A DNA stretch of 64,000 nucleotides, from positions 1 to 64,000 of the forward strand of contig WGCV01000027.1 of assembly GCA_015493615.1 (NCBI GenBank), written 5' to 3'. The notes below the pieces were generated by a model, which saw only the letters and a list, made by a program, of their open reading frames with translations, searched no databases and was not told the origin of the DNA. Positions within the stretch are counted from its first letter, which is position 1, and each line of letters opens with the position of its first letter. A program made the translations under genes and the position numbers. Source of the DNA: Melioribacteraceae bacterium. GTDB lineage: Bacteria > Bacteroidota > Ignavibacteria > Ignavibacteriales > Melioribacteraceae. This document shows positions 1 through 7,970 of this stretch, one piece after another.

Positions 1-93
1 CTGAGTTTTTCCGGCTTTGAGTAAAACGATCGCCCGCTTGCGAATGACAAAACGTTCTTGCGAATTAAGTTTTCTAAAATCTTGTTTTTCCAT
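1..93 (-). CDS. N-terminal fragment of a probable IS630-like transposase (cut by window edge)
   Basis: Reading leftwards from an ATG at 93, 31 codons stay open to the window edge. The peptide begins MEKQDFRKLNSQERFVIRKR and runs into RAIVLLKAGKTQ. The pattern of a basic helix, R-A-I-V-L-L, then G-K-T/S-Q resembles the first helix-turn-helix of IS630/Tc1-mariner transposases, where the next residues usually read REIA. Only the first 31 residues are visible, so the catalytic DDE domain cannot be checked. Another HTH regulator is possible. It borders a region of decayed phage- or plasmid-like sequence. Confidence 0.5.
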   Translation of the reverse strand, partial: MEKQDFRKLNSQERFVIRKRAIVLLKAGKTQ

Positions 94-118
94 ATACTAA
101 GATACGAAAATTTTATTA

Positions 119-476
119 AACATATCGCTTTATTTCCGCCGGGTTAATATTGAAGACTCGCCTGTTGGATACATATTACAAGTTGAAATTAAATACAACA
201 CAATAGAAAAAACGATACTTCTCGCAGTAATTAATTCAATACTCGACACAAAACAATCCGGTTACCTTAAACTTAAACCCAGACACGATTATAACAGCGA
301 CGAAAACATTTACCGAGTAACTATTATGGAAATACCTGAATTAAAATCACAAAACGCTTGGCAGCATACTATTACACTAAAATTTCAAACGGAACTCCTA
401 CCCCCTACAACAAGGCTGTATATTCCGCCGCTGTTACCGTCGTAAAAGAACAACGACAAAAAAAAGCCAAGGGCTG
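119..476 (+). pseudogene. decayed reading frame, possibly phage-derived
   Basis: One plus-strand frame is open from about 119 to a stop at 443-445. It gives a plausible protein-like sequence (…SPVGYILQVEIKYNTIEK…) with no start codon near its beginning. A second frame runs to a stop at 474-476 and ends TVVKEQRQKKAKG, also protein-like. Together they look like one gene carrying a frameshift and a missing 5' end, next to the transposase fragment. I do not recognise the family. The rest of the gap up to the methylase at 607 shows only the AAAAAGGAGAAAAAAA ribosome-binding region. Confidence 0.3.
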
Positions 477-606
477 AAACGCTCTTAGCTGCAATCGCGA
501 GAAAGCAACGAATAAGATACAATAACAACCCTTGACCTATGGTCATAATGCTTGCACAAAATGACTCCTTTAAAAATACAAAAAAATCGAAAAAAGGAGA
601 AAAAAA

Positions 607-1404
607 ATGATACCTTATATTGGTGGTAAATTTGCAATGAGCAAACTGATAATAAGCCAATTCCCGGAAGACTACAGGAAAAGAACATATGTTGAAGTCT
701 TTGGCGGAGGCGGTTGGGTACTCTTCAAAAAAGACCCTTCAAACATCGAAGTCTATAACGACCTTAACTCCACACTCGTTACCCTTTTCCGGACTATTCG
801 AGATGATTACGAAAAATTCCGGCATCTTTCCGAATGGTCGTTACACAGCCGCGAACTTTTTGAAGAAGCGCTCCGGAAAATCAGATCCGATCAATTCGAC
901 TGCGACCTTGAAAAAGCTCTTGCAAAAGCAATAACCCAAATTCAATCATTCTCCGGAGAAGGTAAATCATGGGCATATGAAGTTCAATCTCCAAACAAAC
1001 GGATATCAGGCAGTTGGCTGCCCTTCCTTCGAAGGCTTTCATTAATTAACGCCCGACTCAAACGAGTTCAAATCGAGAACCTCGACTTCGAACGACTCAT
1101 CCAAAAATATGATAGACCTACAACACTTTTCTATGTCGATCCGCCTTATGTAAATACCGAACAGTATTACAACTCTAAAAATGTTCACTTCACTAAGGAT
1201 GATCACTACCGACTGGCAAAAGTTCTACATTCCATAAAAGGAAAATTTGTTCTTAGTTATTATGAGCATCCTCTTGTTCGCAATTTGTATCCGAATAATC
1301 GTATAATAGCAAAAGATAACATCAAAAGCTCAGTTGTAATACGGAATGACAAAAACACAAAATCACGCCCAAAATCCAGAGAACTGCTAATATTTAATTA
1401 TTAA
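607..1404 (+). CDS. D12-class (Dam-family) DNA adenine-N6 methyltransferase
   Basis: This 265-residue protein would transfer a methyl group from S-adenosylmethionine to N6 of adenine in a short DNA site. The N-terminus has the family's YIGGK motif (residues 4-8) and a glycine-rich SAM-binding loop VEVFGGGGWVLF (about 27-38). The catalytic motif IV DPPY falls near residue 178, in the expected alpha-class order. The length matches stand-alone Dam enzymes. A GGAG ribosome-binding site precedes the ATG at 607. No restriction enzyme lies beside it. With the decayed frame upstream and insertion sequences on both sides, it looks like an orphan enzyme carried by a phage or plasmid remnant. Recognition sequence cannot be read from the gene. 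Confidence 0.88.
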   Translation: MIPYIGGKFAMSKLIISQFPEDYRKRTYVEVFGGGGWVLFKKDPSNIEVYNDLNSTLVTLFRTIRDDYEKFRHLSEWSLHSRELFEEALRKIRSDQFDCDLEKALAKAITQIQSFSGEGKSWAYEVQSPNKRISGSWLPFLRRLSLINARLKRVQIENLDFERLIQKYDRPTTLFYVDPPYVNTEQYYNSKNVHFTKDDHYRLAKVLHSIKGKFVLSYYEHPLVRNLYPNNRIIAKDNIKSSVVIRNDKNTKSRPKSRELLIFNY

Positions 1405-1410
1405 GCTAAA

Positions 1411-1474
1411 GGGAACTGTCCGAATTGCCTTGTTGATTTTGCTATATAAGAACAATACTTTTCGAACAGTTCCC
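1411..1474. repeat. 64-bp inverted repeat after the methylase
   Basis: GGGAACTGTCCGAA (1411-1424) and TTCGAACAGTTCCC (1461-1474) form a 14-bp inverted repeat with one mismatch and a loop of about 36 nt, starting 6 nt after the methylase stop codon. There is no clear T-run directly after it, so a terminator role is uncertain. A miniature element or a regulatory hairpin are alternatives. Confidence 0.45.
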
Positions 1475-2270
1475 AAATTATAGACATAATGTCATATGAA
1501 CAATCGTTAAAATATCACTGCACTAAATGTCAAAATATCGCTGCACTTTACAACTCTTTTATAATAAATTACCAAGCATTTATTTGAAGGAATTTCAGCA
1601 TAAAATTTTAAAGAATATTACTTTTAACCACCTTTCAGCATAACTGAAAAATTGAGAAAATTTGTCGAATTGGGACTTCTAACTAGATAAAAATTTAATT
1701 CAAAATGCCTGCTTATATATCGAGTTGTATATTTGTTATTTAAATATGCCAGTAACTTAAATAATCCGGATAACGAAATTTGGTACGTCACACTTTTATT
1801 GCCTTCATAACCTCCGTACATCCCGTTGAAACTACCGGAGGCAATCGTAAGAGTTTCTAAAATTGAAAGAATTTGACCTCTATGAACTACAACGTTATCA
1901 TCATAATTCATTTCAATTAAGTTATTAAAAAGCCGCACATCGCTGAATGGAGACTTATTTACCCACACAACATCCCCAGCAGAATTATCACTTGCGATGG
2001 ATGGATCATTTACCTCTGAAGAAAAGGAAAAATTAATAAGATTAAATGATTCTTGCTTACTATGAATAGAAGCTCCTATACTAATAGTGTAACCTATCAT
2101 TGCAGCTCTTGGAGGAGGGATTCTCTCCTCATTCCCTGAGTAGCTCACATTGTTGCCATGATTCAGCAAAGACGCTCCTATTGATAAACCGGAAACCGGA
2201 TAGATATATAATCCCAAAATTGTCAATAGAGAAAAATTTTCTAATGACCGCCATTAGGGAAAAGACGGGG

Positions 2271-2295
2271 TAACTTATTGAAAAATAATAAGTTA
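2271..2295 (+). promoter_or_regulatory. hairpin in the IS1380 left end, upstream of the transposase
   Basis: TAACTTATT (2271-2279) pairs with AATAAGTTA (2287-2295) across a 7-nt loop, 56 nt before the transposase start. The same hairpin is kept in both short relatives: AACTTATTG/CAATAAGTT at 7751-7774 and TAACCTATT/AATAGGTTA at 15273-15297. The last carries a compensating C/G change. Possible roles are damping of read-through expression of the transposase or binding of the transposase; neither is shown. Confidence 0.55.
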
Positions 2296-2351
2296 GTTTT
2301 CGGGTAAAGTGTTATTTTTGGATAAAAAAACAAGTAAGAAAATCTTACAAA

Positions 2352-3677
2352 ATGAAAGAGCTAAAAATTAGTTTTACAAACAAGGAAATTACCCCTTGGG
2401 GCGGTATTGTATTACTCAAAAAAATGTTAAATCATATCTCTATTGAAGAGATATTAAGCAAATTACCCTTGCCCAAACAAGGATCAAATCGGGGATATTC
2501 TCCGATACAACTAATAGAGACTTTCTTGGTAAGCGTTTGGAGTGGCGCTAATAAATTTGAGCATTTGGAGGTAACGCGCCAAGACAAAGTAATACAAGAT
2601 ATTTTCGGTTGGAAAACAATGCCGGGTCATAAGGCATTTCAAAGATATTTCTCAAAATTTAATCAAAGCATTAATCAAAGGGTTTTTCGAGAGCTATATC
2701 AATGGTTTTTTAGTAATATAAAATTTGACAACTATACTCTTGATATAGATTCAACAATAATGACGCGTTACGGCGAACAAGAAGGAAGCAAGCGAGGCTA
2801 TAATCCCAAGAAACCGGGTAGAAAATCACATCATCCATTAATGGCGTTTATAGCCGATAGCAAAATGGTAGCAAACTTTTGGTTGCGGCCGGGCAATAGT
2901 TATACGTCAAATAATTTTGTGGGATTTCTTGAAGATACCTTAGAAAAGCTAAAAGATAAGCAAGTTGGATTGATACGTCTTGATAGCGGATTTTACAGCA
3001 AAGAGGTTTTTGAATATTTGGAAAATAAAAGAACGGAGGCAATAAATTACATAGTCGCTGCAAAACTATATTATCCGATAAAAAGGAAATTGGCATATCA
3101 AAAAACTTGGTTGAGGTTAGGTGACGGGATAGAGATTGCCGACACGGAATATCAAGCAATGGACTGGGAAAACCCGAGGAGAATGATAATTGTAAGACAA
3201 GAGATAAAGCTACGGCCGAAAGCCTCGGGCAAACAATTGCGGTTGTTTGAAAATGAGGAATTATATAAAAATTATCGCTACTCGTGTTTTATAACAAACT
3301 TAAAATTACCGGCAAAGATAGTATATGATATATATAGAAATAGAGCTGAGTCGGAGAACAGAATAAAGGAATTAAAATATGATTTTGGAGCGGAAAGTTT
3401 TAATGTAAAGAATTTCTGGGCAACTGAAGCCTCGCTGAATTTTGTAATGTTTGCGTATAATTTAGTGAGTTTGTTTATACAGAGCGTTTTAGGAACGCGT
3501 ATAAATCAAAGAATGAAGACGCTACGGTATAATGTTTTTGCAATAGGCGGATATATAATAAAAAACGGTAATCAGAAAGTCTTAAAACTATCGCTTGGAA
3601 TGAAACGAAGGCAATGGTTTTCCGGACTATGGTATGCAGATAAGTTTATGCACTGGCCTTTAGTGGTCGATTCTTAA
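2352..3677 (+). CDS. IS1380-family DDE transposase
   Basis: This 441-residue transposase is of normal length for IS1380. The N-terminus (SFTNKEITPWGGIVLLKKML) is typical of the family. The DDE-type catalytic residues fit DIDSTIMTRYG (first Asp, near residue 135), RLDSGFYSKEVFEYL (second Asp, near 206) and the IS1380 signature NRAESENRIKELKYDFG (Glu, near 335). The frame is open throughout, so the element may still be active. It runs opposite to the gene it interrupts. A weak Shine-Dalgarno-like stretch precedes the ATG. Confidence 0.93.
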   Translation: MKELKISFTNKEITPWGGIVLLKKMLNHISIEEILSKLPLPKQGSNRGYSPIQLIETFLVSVWSGANKFEHLEVTRQDKVIQDIFGWKTMPGHKAFQRYFSKFNQSINQRVFRELYQWFFSNIKFDNYTLDIDSTIMTRYGEQEGSKRGYNPKKPGRKSHHPLMAFIADSKMVANFWLRPGNSYTSNNFVGFLEDTLEKLKDKQVGLIRLDSGFYSKEVFEYLENKRTEAINYIVAAKLYYPIKRKLAYQKTWLRLGDGIEIADTEYQAMDWENPRRMIIVRQEIKLRPKASGKQLRLFENEELYKNYRYSCFITNLKLPAKIVYDIYRNRAESENRIKELKYDFGAESFNVKNFWATEASLNFVMFAYNLVSLFIQSVLGTRINQRMKTLRYNVFAIGGYIIKNGNQKVLKLSLGMKRRQWFSGLWYADKFMHWPLVVDS

Positions 3678-4350
3678 TTTTCTAATGACAATTTTGGGAT
3701 AATTTTTTACTCAAAGGAAATTTAAATCTGTCTAATAATAATTCTGTGAGCGGAGCAGAAGCTAAAATTCCAAAATCATACACCTTTGCCGTAATTTGAG
3801 AATTAATTTCATCATATCTGTAGAGGTGGTAATAAGACCCGATGCTTTTGATTGCCATTCCTACATTAAAATTTATATAATATTTAACGCCTAATCCTAA
3901 ACTTAAATCTTTAATGTAATTGTTAATATAATTACCCCCAAAAATATTAAGTCCAGCCCATTTATAACTAAAATATCCTATTCCTATCGTCACCGGCATC
4001 TTAAGAAAAGTATCTTTAAGATTATATAAGATACTTCCCCCGAAATTATTATCGGATGAAGTTAAATAAATCGGGAAAATCAAGGAGAGTAATCTATCCG
4101 AAGAAAAAAATGAAATGTGAAGCTTTTCTTCAGAATACCCAAGGACTGCAGGATTAAGATAAAATCCGGAAATATTATCAGTGAGATTAGACACGCCTAT
4201 ACTTCCCGCTCCTAAATAAAGAGGGGAAAATTGATCCGAACAAAATGAGAGAGATGCTTGAGCTGAAATAAAAGTAGAGGATGATAAGAAAAAAATAATA
4301 GCAAGAAACTTTTTCATAGCTAAAACCCCCTATATTTTTTAAAAAATTAC

Positions 4351-4380
4351 AAAAAAAAAGGATAAATGTCAATTTATCCC
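4351..4380 (-). terminator. intrinsic terminator after fpr
   Basis: Read on the minus strand, GGATAAAT-TGAC-ATTTATCC is followed by nine T residues. It lies about 50 nt downstream of the fpr stop codon and just before the ATG of the interrupted barrel gene, so it separates the two transcripts. Confidence 0.75.
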
Positions 4381-4428
4381 TTTTACGACTATATCAAAAG
4401 ATTCTTTGCAATTTATTATTTCAGTTCT

Positions 4429-5253
4429 TTACACCCAATATTTCTCAACATGAATTTCGCCGGTTCCATCTTTGCGGGAATATTTTTTAAATCCTTGCGA
4501 TTCAAGAAGTTTAATCATATCCTCGGACATGTTCGGATTTCCGCATAAGAATACTCGCGTATTTTCGGGAGCCGGTTTGTAGCCCCACTTTTCTTCAAGA
4601 AGATTGCTGTTCCATAAATCCTGGACGAAACCGATCTTGCCGTTCCATCTGGCTTCTTTCCCATCGAGATTATCAATAATGGGAAGATAATCGAAATTAC
4701 TGCAAATGCTGTTAAATCCCATCAGCTCGCTTCTGTAAGCTAAATCCCACGAGTGACGCGCGCCGTGAAGAATTGCAAATTTCCTTTTACCGTTGCACTC
4801 AAGATGAGTTCTAATCATGCTCATATATGGCGCAAGACCGGTGCCTGTTCCTACGAAGACTAAGTTTCTGTCGTCGTTTACTTCGTCCAGAGTAAACATG
4901 CCCATAAACTTCTGACTCATCCAAGCTTTATCGCCCGGTTCCAACGCGAAAAGACGGGGAGTTAGTTCGCCCGATTCAACAAGCGCAATGTAATATTCAA
5001 TATATTCTTTAACGGAGGGAGAAGAAGCTACGGAATAAGCTCTCTTAATCAGCTTATTCGGATCTTTTCCCGTTTCATCCAGAACATCTGCGGTTTCTAA
5101 TCTCGGCGCCGAATAAGGCAAGCCGAGAACTCCGTACTGTCCGGCTTTAAAATCGGGAATCGTCCACCCGATAGGAACAAATCTAAAAATTCCAAGAGTC
5201 GGCGAGACTTTAATCTTCTGCACCAACTCCACATTTAAATCAACGTTTGGCAT
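4429..5253 (-). CDS. fpr: ferredoxin--NADP(+) reductase (bacterial Fpr-like)
   Basis: This 274-residue cytosolic flavoenzyme exchanges electrons between NADPH and ferredoxin or flavodoxin. The FAD-binding motif RAYSVASSP sits near residue 91 and the NADP-binding motif GTGTGLAPYMSM near 153. The protein ends EKYWV, an aromatic C-terminus as in subclass-I bacterial Fpr enzymes. It is slightly longer than the usual 250-260 residues because of an insertion after the GQYGVLGLP strand. It is read alone, with a tRNA-Thr gene 35 nt upstream and its own terminator downstream. No ferredoxin gene is adjacent, so the physiological partner is unknown. Confidence 0.9.
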   Translation of the reverse strand: MPNVDLNVELVQKIKVSPTLGIFRFVPIGWTIPDFKAGQYGVLGLPYSAPRLETADVLDETGKDPNKLIKRAYSVASSPSVKEYIEYYIALVESGELTPRLFALEPGDKAWMSQKFMGMFTLDEVNDDRNLVFVGTGTGLAPYMSMIRTHLECNGKRKFAILHGARHSWDLAYRSELMGFNSICSNFDYLPIIDNLDGKEARWNGKIGFVQDLWNSNLLEEKWGYKPAPENTRVFLCGNPNMSEDMIKLLESQGFKKYSRKDGTGEIHVEKYWV

Positions 5254-5288
5254 TTATTTTCCTGATAATAGTTTTCGGATAAGATTGG

Positions 5289-5361
5289 AGCCAACTGGCG
5301 GACTCGAACCGCCGACCTATTCATTACGAGTGAATTGCTCTACCAGCTGAGCTAAGTTGGC
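5289..5361 (-). tRNA. tRNA-Thr (anticodon CGU)
   Basis: The reverse complement folds as a cloverleaf. The acceptor stem pairs GCCAACT with AGTTGGC, the D-arm is GCTC…GAGC, the anticodon stem is ATTCA/TGAAT with loop CTCGTAA (anticodon CGT, reading ACG), and the T-arm is GGCGG-TTCGAGT-CCGCC. The discriminator base is T and no CCA is encoded. It lies upstream of fpr on the same strand. Confidence 0.95.
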
Positions 5362-5463
5362 TTGTCGTGAGCAAACATTACTTCAAATTACAAAATCGAA
5401 AGAAAGAAAAAGTAACGGATAATCACAATTTTTCTTACGCGTAATTTGTTTCAAATCAGAATG

Positions 5464-5559
5464 TTATCTGATTTTTTTCTTATGTCTATTCTTACGAAGT
5501 CTTTTTTTTCTCTTATGAGTCGCCATTTTATGACGTTTTCTTTTCTTTCCGCAAGGCAT
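5464..5559 (-). CDS. 31-residue AURKAIP1/COX24-domain protein (bS22/mS38-like small-subunit protein)
   Basis: This very short ORF begins MPCGKKRKRHKMATHKRKKR and ends RKNRHKKKIR; more than half of it is Lys, Arg or His. The pattern GKKRKRHKMATHKRKKRLRKN is that of the COX24/AURKAIP1 family (related to mitochondrial mS38 and mycobacterial bS22), annotated in many Bacteroidetes as a 30-residue stand-alone gene. It probably binds rRNA on the small ribosomal subunit. AGGAG lies just before the ATG. The gene follows the zinc-ribbon/TPR gene by 11 nt on the same strand. It is easily missed by length filters. The Cys at position 3 is unusual; Ser is more common there in my recollection. Confidence 0.85.
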   Translation of the reverse strand: MPCGKKRKRHKMATHKRKKRLRKNRHKKKIR

Positions 5560-5570
5560 ATTAATCTCCT

Positions 5571-6290
5571 TTAATTATTATCTAAAAATTCTTTTGCTTT
5601 TTTCCCGATAGCGTTATCGGGAGATATTTTAATTGCCGATTTCCAATATTCTTTTGCTATTTCAATCTCGCCCATTGCTTTTTCGACAACTCCCATATTC
5701 AGCAACGCGATTTGATGTTTCGGATTTATTGCCAAAGCCCGCTTAATATATTTGGTCGCATTATTAAAATCACCCGAATAAAAATAAGCCACTCCCAAAT
5801 CCACAAGGACGTCCGGAACATCCGGATGAGCTTTTACATAGTTCAGGTAATACTTTATCGCTTCACCGTATTCTTCGACGTCAAACAATGTGTTCGCTAA
5901 ATCGAGCGCCAGTTGATGATTATCCGGATTCTTAGCGAGAGCGTCCTCCATCGATTTAATTTCTTGAGCGGTTTTTAAATCAACTACGGGCTTTCCCTGA
6001 GGAGCGGACTGAGCGATATTCTGCGAACTGTTCTTCACTACAATTTTTGGAGAAGAAAACACTCCGGCATAATAAAGTACCGCAAAACTTGCAACCAGTA
6101 AAACTACAATCAATAAATAAAGAACTTTAACATCAAACTTTTTACTTACCGGTGAACCGGCGTTTTTTTCTTTCTTAGAAATTTTAACATCCCCACCTTT
6201 TAACCTGCTTCCGCACTGCATGCAAAAAATTGCATCGGAGGGATTTTCCTTTCCGCAATAAGGACATTTAATAGCGTTGTTATTCATCAA
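5571..6290 (-). CDS. zinc-ribbon, single-TM, TPR-repeat protein
   Basis: This 239-residue protein has three parts. An N-terminal zinc ribbon carries CPYC and CMQC (residues 9-12 and 23-26). A single membrane helix (VLYLLIVVLLVASFAVLYYA, about 55-74) follows. After a short linker come about three tetratricopeptide repeats (residues 120-235, e.g. VPDVLVDLGVAYFYSGDFNN). The ribbon should face the cytoplasm and the repeats the periplasm, where they could serve as a docking scaffold. No enzyme motif is visible. The start is the first of two Met codons; the second is equally possible. The gene lies 10 nt after the HU gene, with the bS22-like gene 11 nt further on, so the three may be co-transcribed. 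Confidence 0.75.
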   Translation of the reverse strand: MMNNNAIKCPYCGKENPSDAIFCMQCGSRLKGGDVKISKKEKNAGSPVSKKFDVKVLYLLIVVLLVASFAVLYYAGVFSSPKIVVKNSSQNIAQSAPQGKPVVDLKTAQEIKSMEDALAKNPDNHQLALDLANTLFDVEEYGEAIKYYLNYVKAHPDVPDVLVDLGVAYFYSGDFNNATKYIKRALAINPKHQIALLNMGVVEKAMGEIEIAKEYWKSAIKISPDNAIGKKAKEFLDNN

Positions 6291-6300
6291 GATAGCAACT

Positions 6301-6609
6301 TCATTTGTTTAACTCCTTCATCCCTCTGTCAACGGCGGTCTTAAAATCTTTAGAGAACTTAAATATCGGCACATAGTGCTCTTCAACAAAAACAGCTTCT
6401 CCCGTTCTCGGGTTTCTTGCCTGGCGAGCTTCTTTCTTTTTAACCTTATAACTGCCGAAACCCCGTATTTCAATACCGCTGCCGTTTCGCAGGGAATGAA
6501 TTACGGTATTTAAAAAACCTTCTATGATTGCCTCGGTTTCAAGCTTTGTTAAGCCGGTGCCTGCGGCAACAGTTTCCACTATGTCGGCTTTTGTCATTTT
6601 CTTAGCCAT
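6301..6609 (-). CDS. HU/IHF-family DNA-bending protein
   Basis: This 102-residue nucleoid protein matches the HU/IHF fold over its full length. The N-terminal helices (MTKADIVETVAAGTGL) are followed by the signature GFGSYKVKKKEARQARNPRT and by the DNA-binding arm with the Pro that inserts between base pairs (ARNPRTGEAVFV). The tail (KTAVDRGMKELNK) is about ten residues longer than typical HU. It likely acts as a dimer that bends DNA. HU and IHF subunits cannot be separated with confidence from one sequence. It is the first gene of a probable minus-strand unit with the zinc-ribbon/TPR gene. Confidence 0.92.
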   Translation of the reverse strand: MAKKMTKADIVETVAAGTGLTKLETEAIIEGFLNTVIHSLRNGSGIEIRGFGSYKVKKKEARQARNPRTGEAVFVEEHYVPIFKFSKDFKTAVDRGMKELNK

Positions 6610-7011
6610 GCCAAACCATTATTAATTCTAAAAAAGTCTGAAAAGATATAAAATTTCGGGATAAGATTCAAAAGAATTTGCATCTTATTTTTCTACAACT
6701 CTTTGAAAAATAATAACTTGCTACAATTTTACTCTCAGCGGGAAAAATATTATAAAATAAAAAATAACACCGAGAAACATAACGGAGTTAAATTTTCGGG
6801 GAAGATTGTTATCTCGGATGTTAATGATTTCGAAACTGATCAAACCCGCGACGCTATTTTACGGATAAATTTTGCAGGCGTCATTTCCGTAACTTTAAAC
6901 AGCTCACATAAATTCTGTCTCAAAATCAAGTTGTAAGATTTATTCCTTGACAATATGACTTGTAGAAGAATAATATTATAAGTAGATTTGATATTAAATT
7001 TTAAAAAGAAT
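6610..7011. other. 402-bp spacer between divergent genes
   Basis: This stretch separates the HU gene (leftward) from the SR-rich membrane protein gene (rightward) and should hold both promoters. It has a weak 77-codon plus-strand frame from a TTG at 6703, for which I see no family. I see no repeat or stable hairpin. Confidence 0.5.
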
Positions 7012-7596
7012 ATGTCTGACTTACTATCGATAATATATAGCGCAGTTGAAATTTTAGGCGGATTAGCTCTCCTGATTCTGATTATTTCGTACGTAACTTA
7101 CAAAATAAGGACAAAATCGGAATTAAAGCCGTTTGAAAAGGAAATTGACAAAAAGAATGAATTAAAAGTTATTATTAAAGATGAAAAACGGAACAAAGAG
7201 ATTGTAAAAGGCGCTCTTGATAAAACAAAAGGGAAAAAGAAATCCGAATCATCCTCTTCCCGCTCATCCGGTAAAAGTTCTTCAAGCGGACACCGTTCTT
7301 CTTCACATGCAAGGAAATCCGGTCAATCGAGCGGAAGCAGACATTCATCCTCATCCGGAAGATCCGGTTCTTCACGTTCAGACAAAAGTTCGCGCTCCGA
7401 TAGGTATCCTAAAATTCCTAAACAGAAAAAACCGCTTCCGAGCAGAGATAAGAGAATTCAAATTCTTAATAAGCTTCATCACACTCAGGATTCCGGCGAA
7501 CTGCTGAAAATTCAAAAACAAAAAGATGCGGGAAACAACAACCGGAAAACAAACGGAAACGGTTTCAGCAAATTTTACGACGAACAGGACGATTAG
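7012..7596 (+). CDS. membrane-anchored Ser/Arg/Gly-rich low-complexity protein
   Basis: The ATG at 7012 gives 194 residues. A TTG at 6988 would add eight, but the ATG sits directly before the membrane helix and follows AAAAAGA, so I prefer it. One transmembrane segment (about 8-30, ILGGLALLILIISYVTYKI) is followed by a charged, probably coiled stretch. Next come about 60 residues almost entirely of Ser, Arg, Gly, Lys and His (e.g. SSSSRSSGKSSSSGHRSSS) and a basic C-terminus. Such tails are usually disordered and can bind nucleic acid or anionic polymers. No known family is recognised. It is probably a real gene because the frame and codon use hold across the repeat-like region. Confidence 0.6.
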   Translation: MSDLLSIIYSAVEILGGLALLILIISYVTYKIRTKSELKPFEKEIDKKNELKVIIKDEKRNKEIVKGALDKTKGKKKSESSSSRSSGKSSSSGHRSSSHARKSGQSSGSRHSSSSGRSGSSRSDKSSRSDRYPKIPKQKKPLPSRDKRIQILNKLHHTQDSGELLKIQKQKDAGNNNRKTNGNGFSKFYDEQDD

Positions 7597-7690
7597 AGCT
7601 TCACATAATCTGTATTTGCAATCTTTCCAAATTCTCGGGACAAAAATAACATCCTCGGCAAAACAACTCCATACACTTTAACCTTTTTTA

Positions 7691-7898
7691 TCATAAAATT
7701 GTCGTTAGGGGATAAATTTCTAAAAACTTCCATTAGGGAAAAAGTGAACTAACTTATTGAAAAAACAATAAGTTGACCAGCATCTAAAATGGTATTTGGG
7801 AACAAAAAAATCTTATAGAAGGCTTTGCATAACCCCGAAATTTGTCATTCTGTTCCTCCGCCAATCCGCCAAGGCGGACTCAATATAACAATTTTGGG
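7691..7898 (+). mobile_element. IS1380-derived miniature relic with TSD TTTA
   Basis: The left end TCATAAAATTGTCGTTAG and right end CAATTTTGGG match the ends of the full IS1380 element at 2213. The first 130 bp, including the hairpin AACTTATTG/CAATAAGTT (7751-7774), correspond to the element's leader region. The transposase is gone. TTTA flanks it at 7687-7690 and 7899-7902. Inside lies a piece of the GAAGGC-ended MITE family (from 7818, GAAGGCTTTGCATAACC), so the copy is nested. The remaining spacer around it (7597-7690) shows nothing else. Confidence 0.7.
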
Positions 7899-7902
7899 TT
7901 TA

Positions 7903-7942
7903 TCAAAAAAAAAGGGAACGCATAAAATGCATCCCCTTTAAG
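7903..7942 (-). terminator. intrinsic terminator after pepF
   Basis: On the minus strand GGGGATGCAT-TTT-ATGCGTTCCC is followed by a T-run of nine. The stem has one mismatch. It lies 28 nt after the pepF stop codon and directly abuts the IS1380 relic. Confidence 0.7.
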
Positions 7943-7970
7943 ATTTTTCGAAACACTTTCTGATTCCGTA

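Larger units (their letters stand above)
2213..3698 (+). mobile_element. complete IS1380-family insertion sequence with TSD ATAAT
   Basis: The element is 1486 bp. Its ends match as inverted repeats: CCCAAAATTGTCAATAGAG at 2213 and, in reverse complement, CCCAAAATTGTCATTAGAA from 3698. It is flanked by the direct repeat ATAAT (2208-2212 and 3699-3703). One transposase gene fills it. IS1380 elements usually duplicate 4-5 bp, which fits. The disrupted host gene is restored by precise removal, so the boundaries are well supported. Two short relatives with the same ends lie at 7691-7898 and 15215-15485. Confidence 0.93.
1624..4317 (-). pseudogene. PorV/UPF0164-like outer-membrane beta-barrel gene interrupted by an IS1380-family element
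   Basis: The 5' part (4317 down to 3704) encodes a signal peptide (MKKFLAIIFFLSSSTFISAQ) and the motif GAGSIGVSNLTDNISGFYLN near residue 40. That N-terminus is typical of PorV/UPF0164-type outer-membrane proteins. The 3' part (2207 down to 1624) encodes more alternating beta-strand sequence. Removing the element at 2213-3698 plus one ATAAT copy rejoins the frame exactly as …PLSKK-LYIYPVSGLSIGAS…, a 400-residue protein. In the current state the first part ends in element-derived LSQNCH. The product is therefore truncated to 211 residues and the barrel is probably lost. A role in type IX secretion or lipid/porin function is possible but not shown. Confidence 0.75.

Noticed and set aside
5440-5480. 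Plus-strand terminator (TCAGA-ATGTTA-TCTGA plus T-run)
   Set aside because: No plus-strand gene upstream; the T-run belongs to the Lys codons of the bS22-like gene.
6703-6936. 77-codon plus-strand frame starting at TTG
   Set aside because: No ribosome-binding site, weak start, no recognisable family; likely chance frame in the promoter region between divergent genes.
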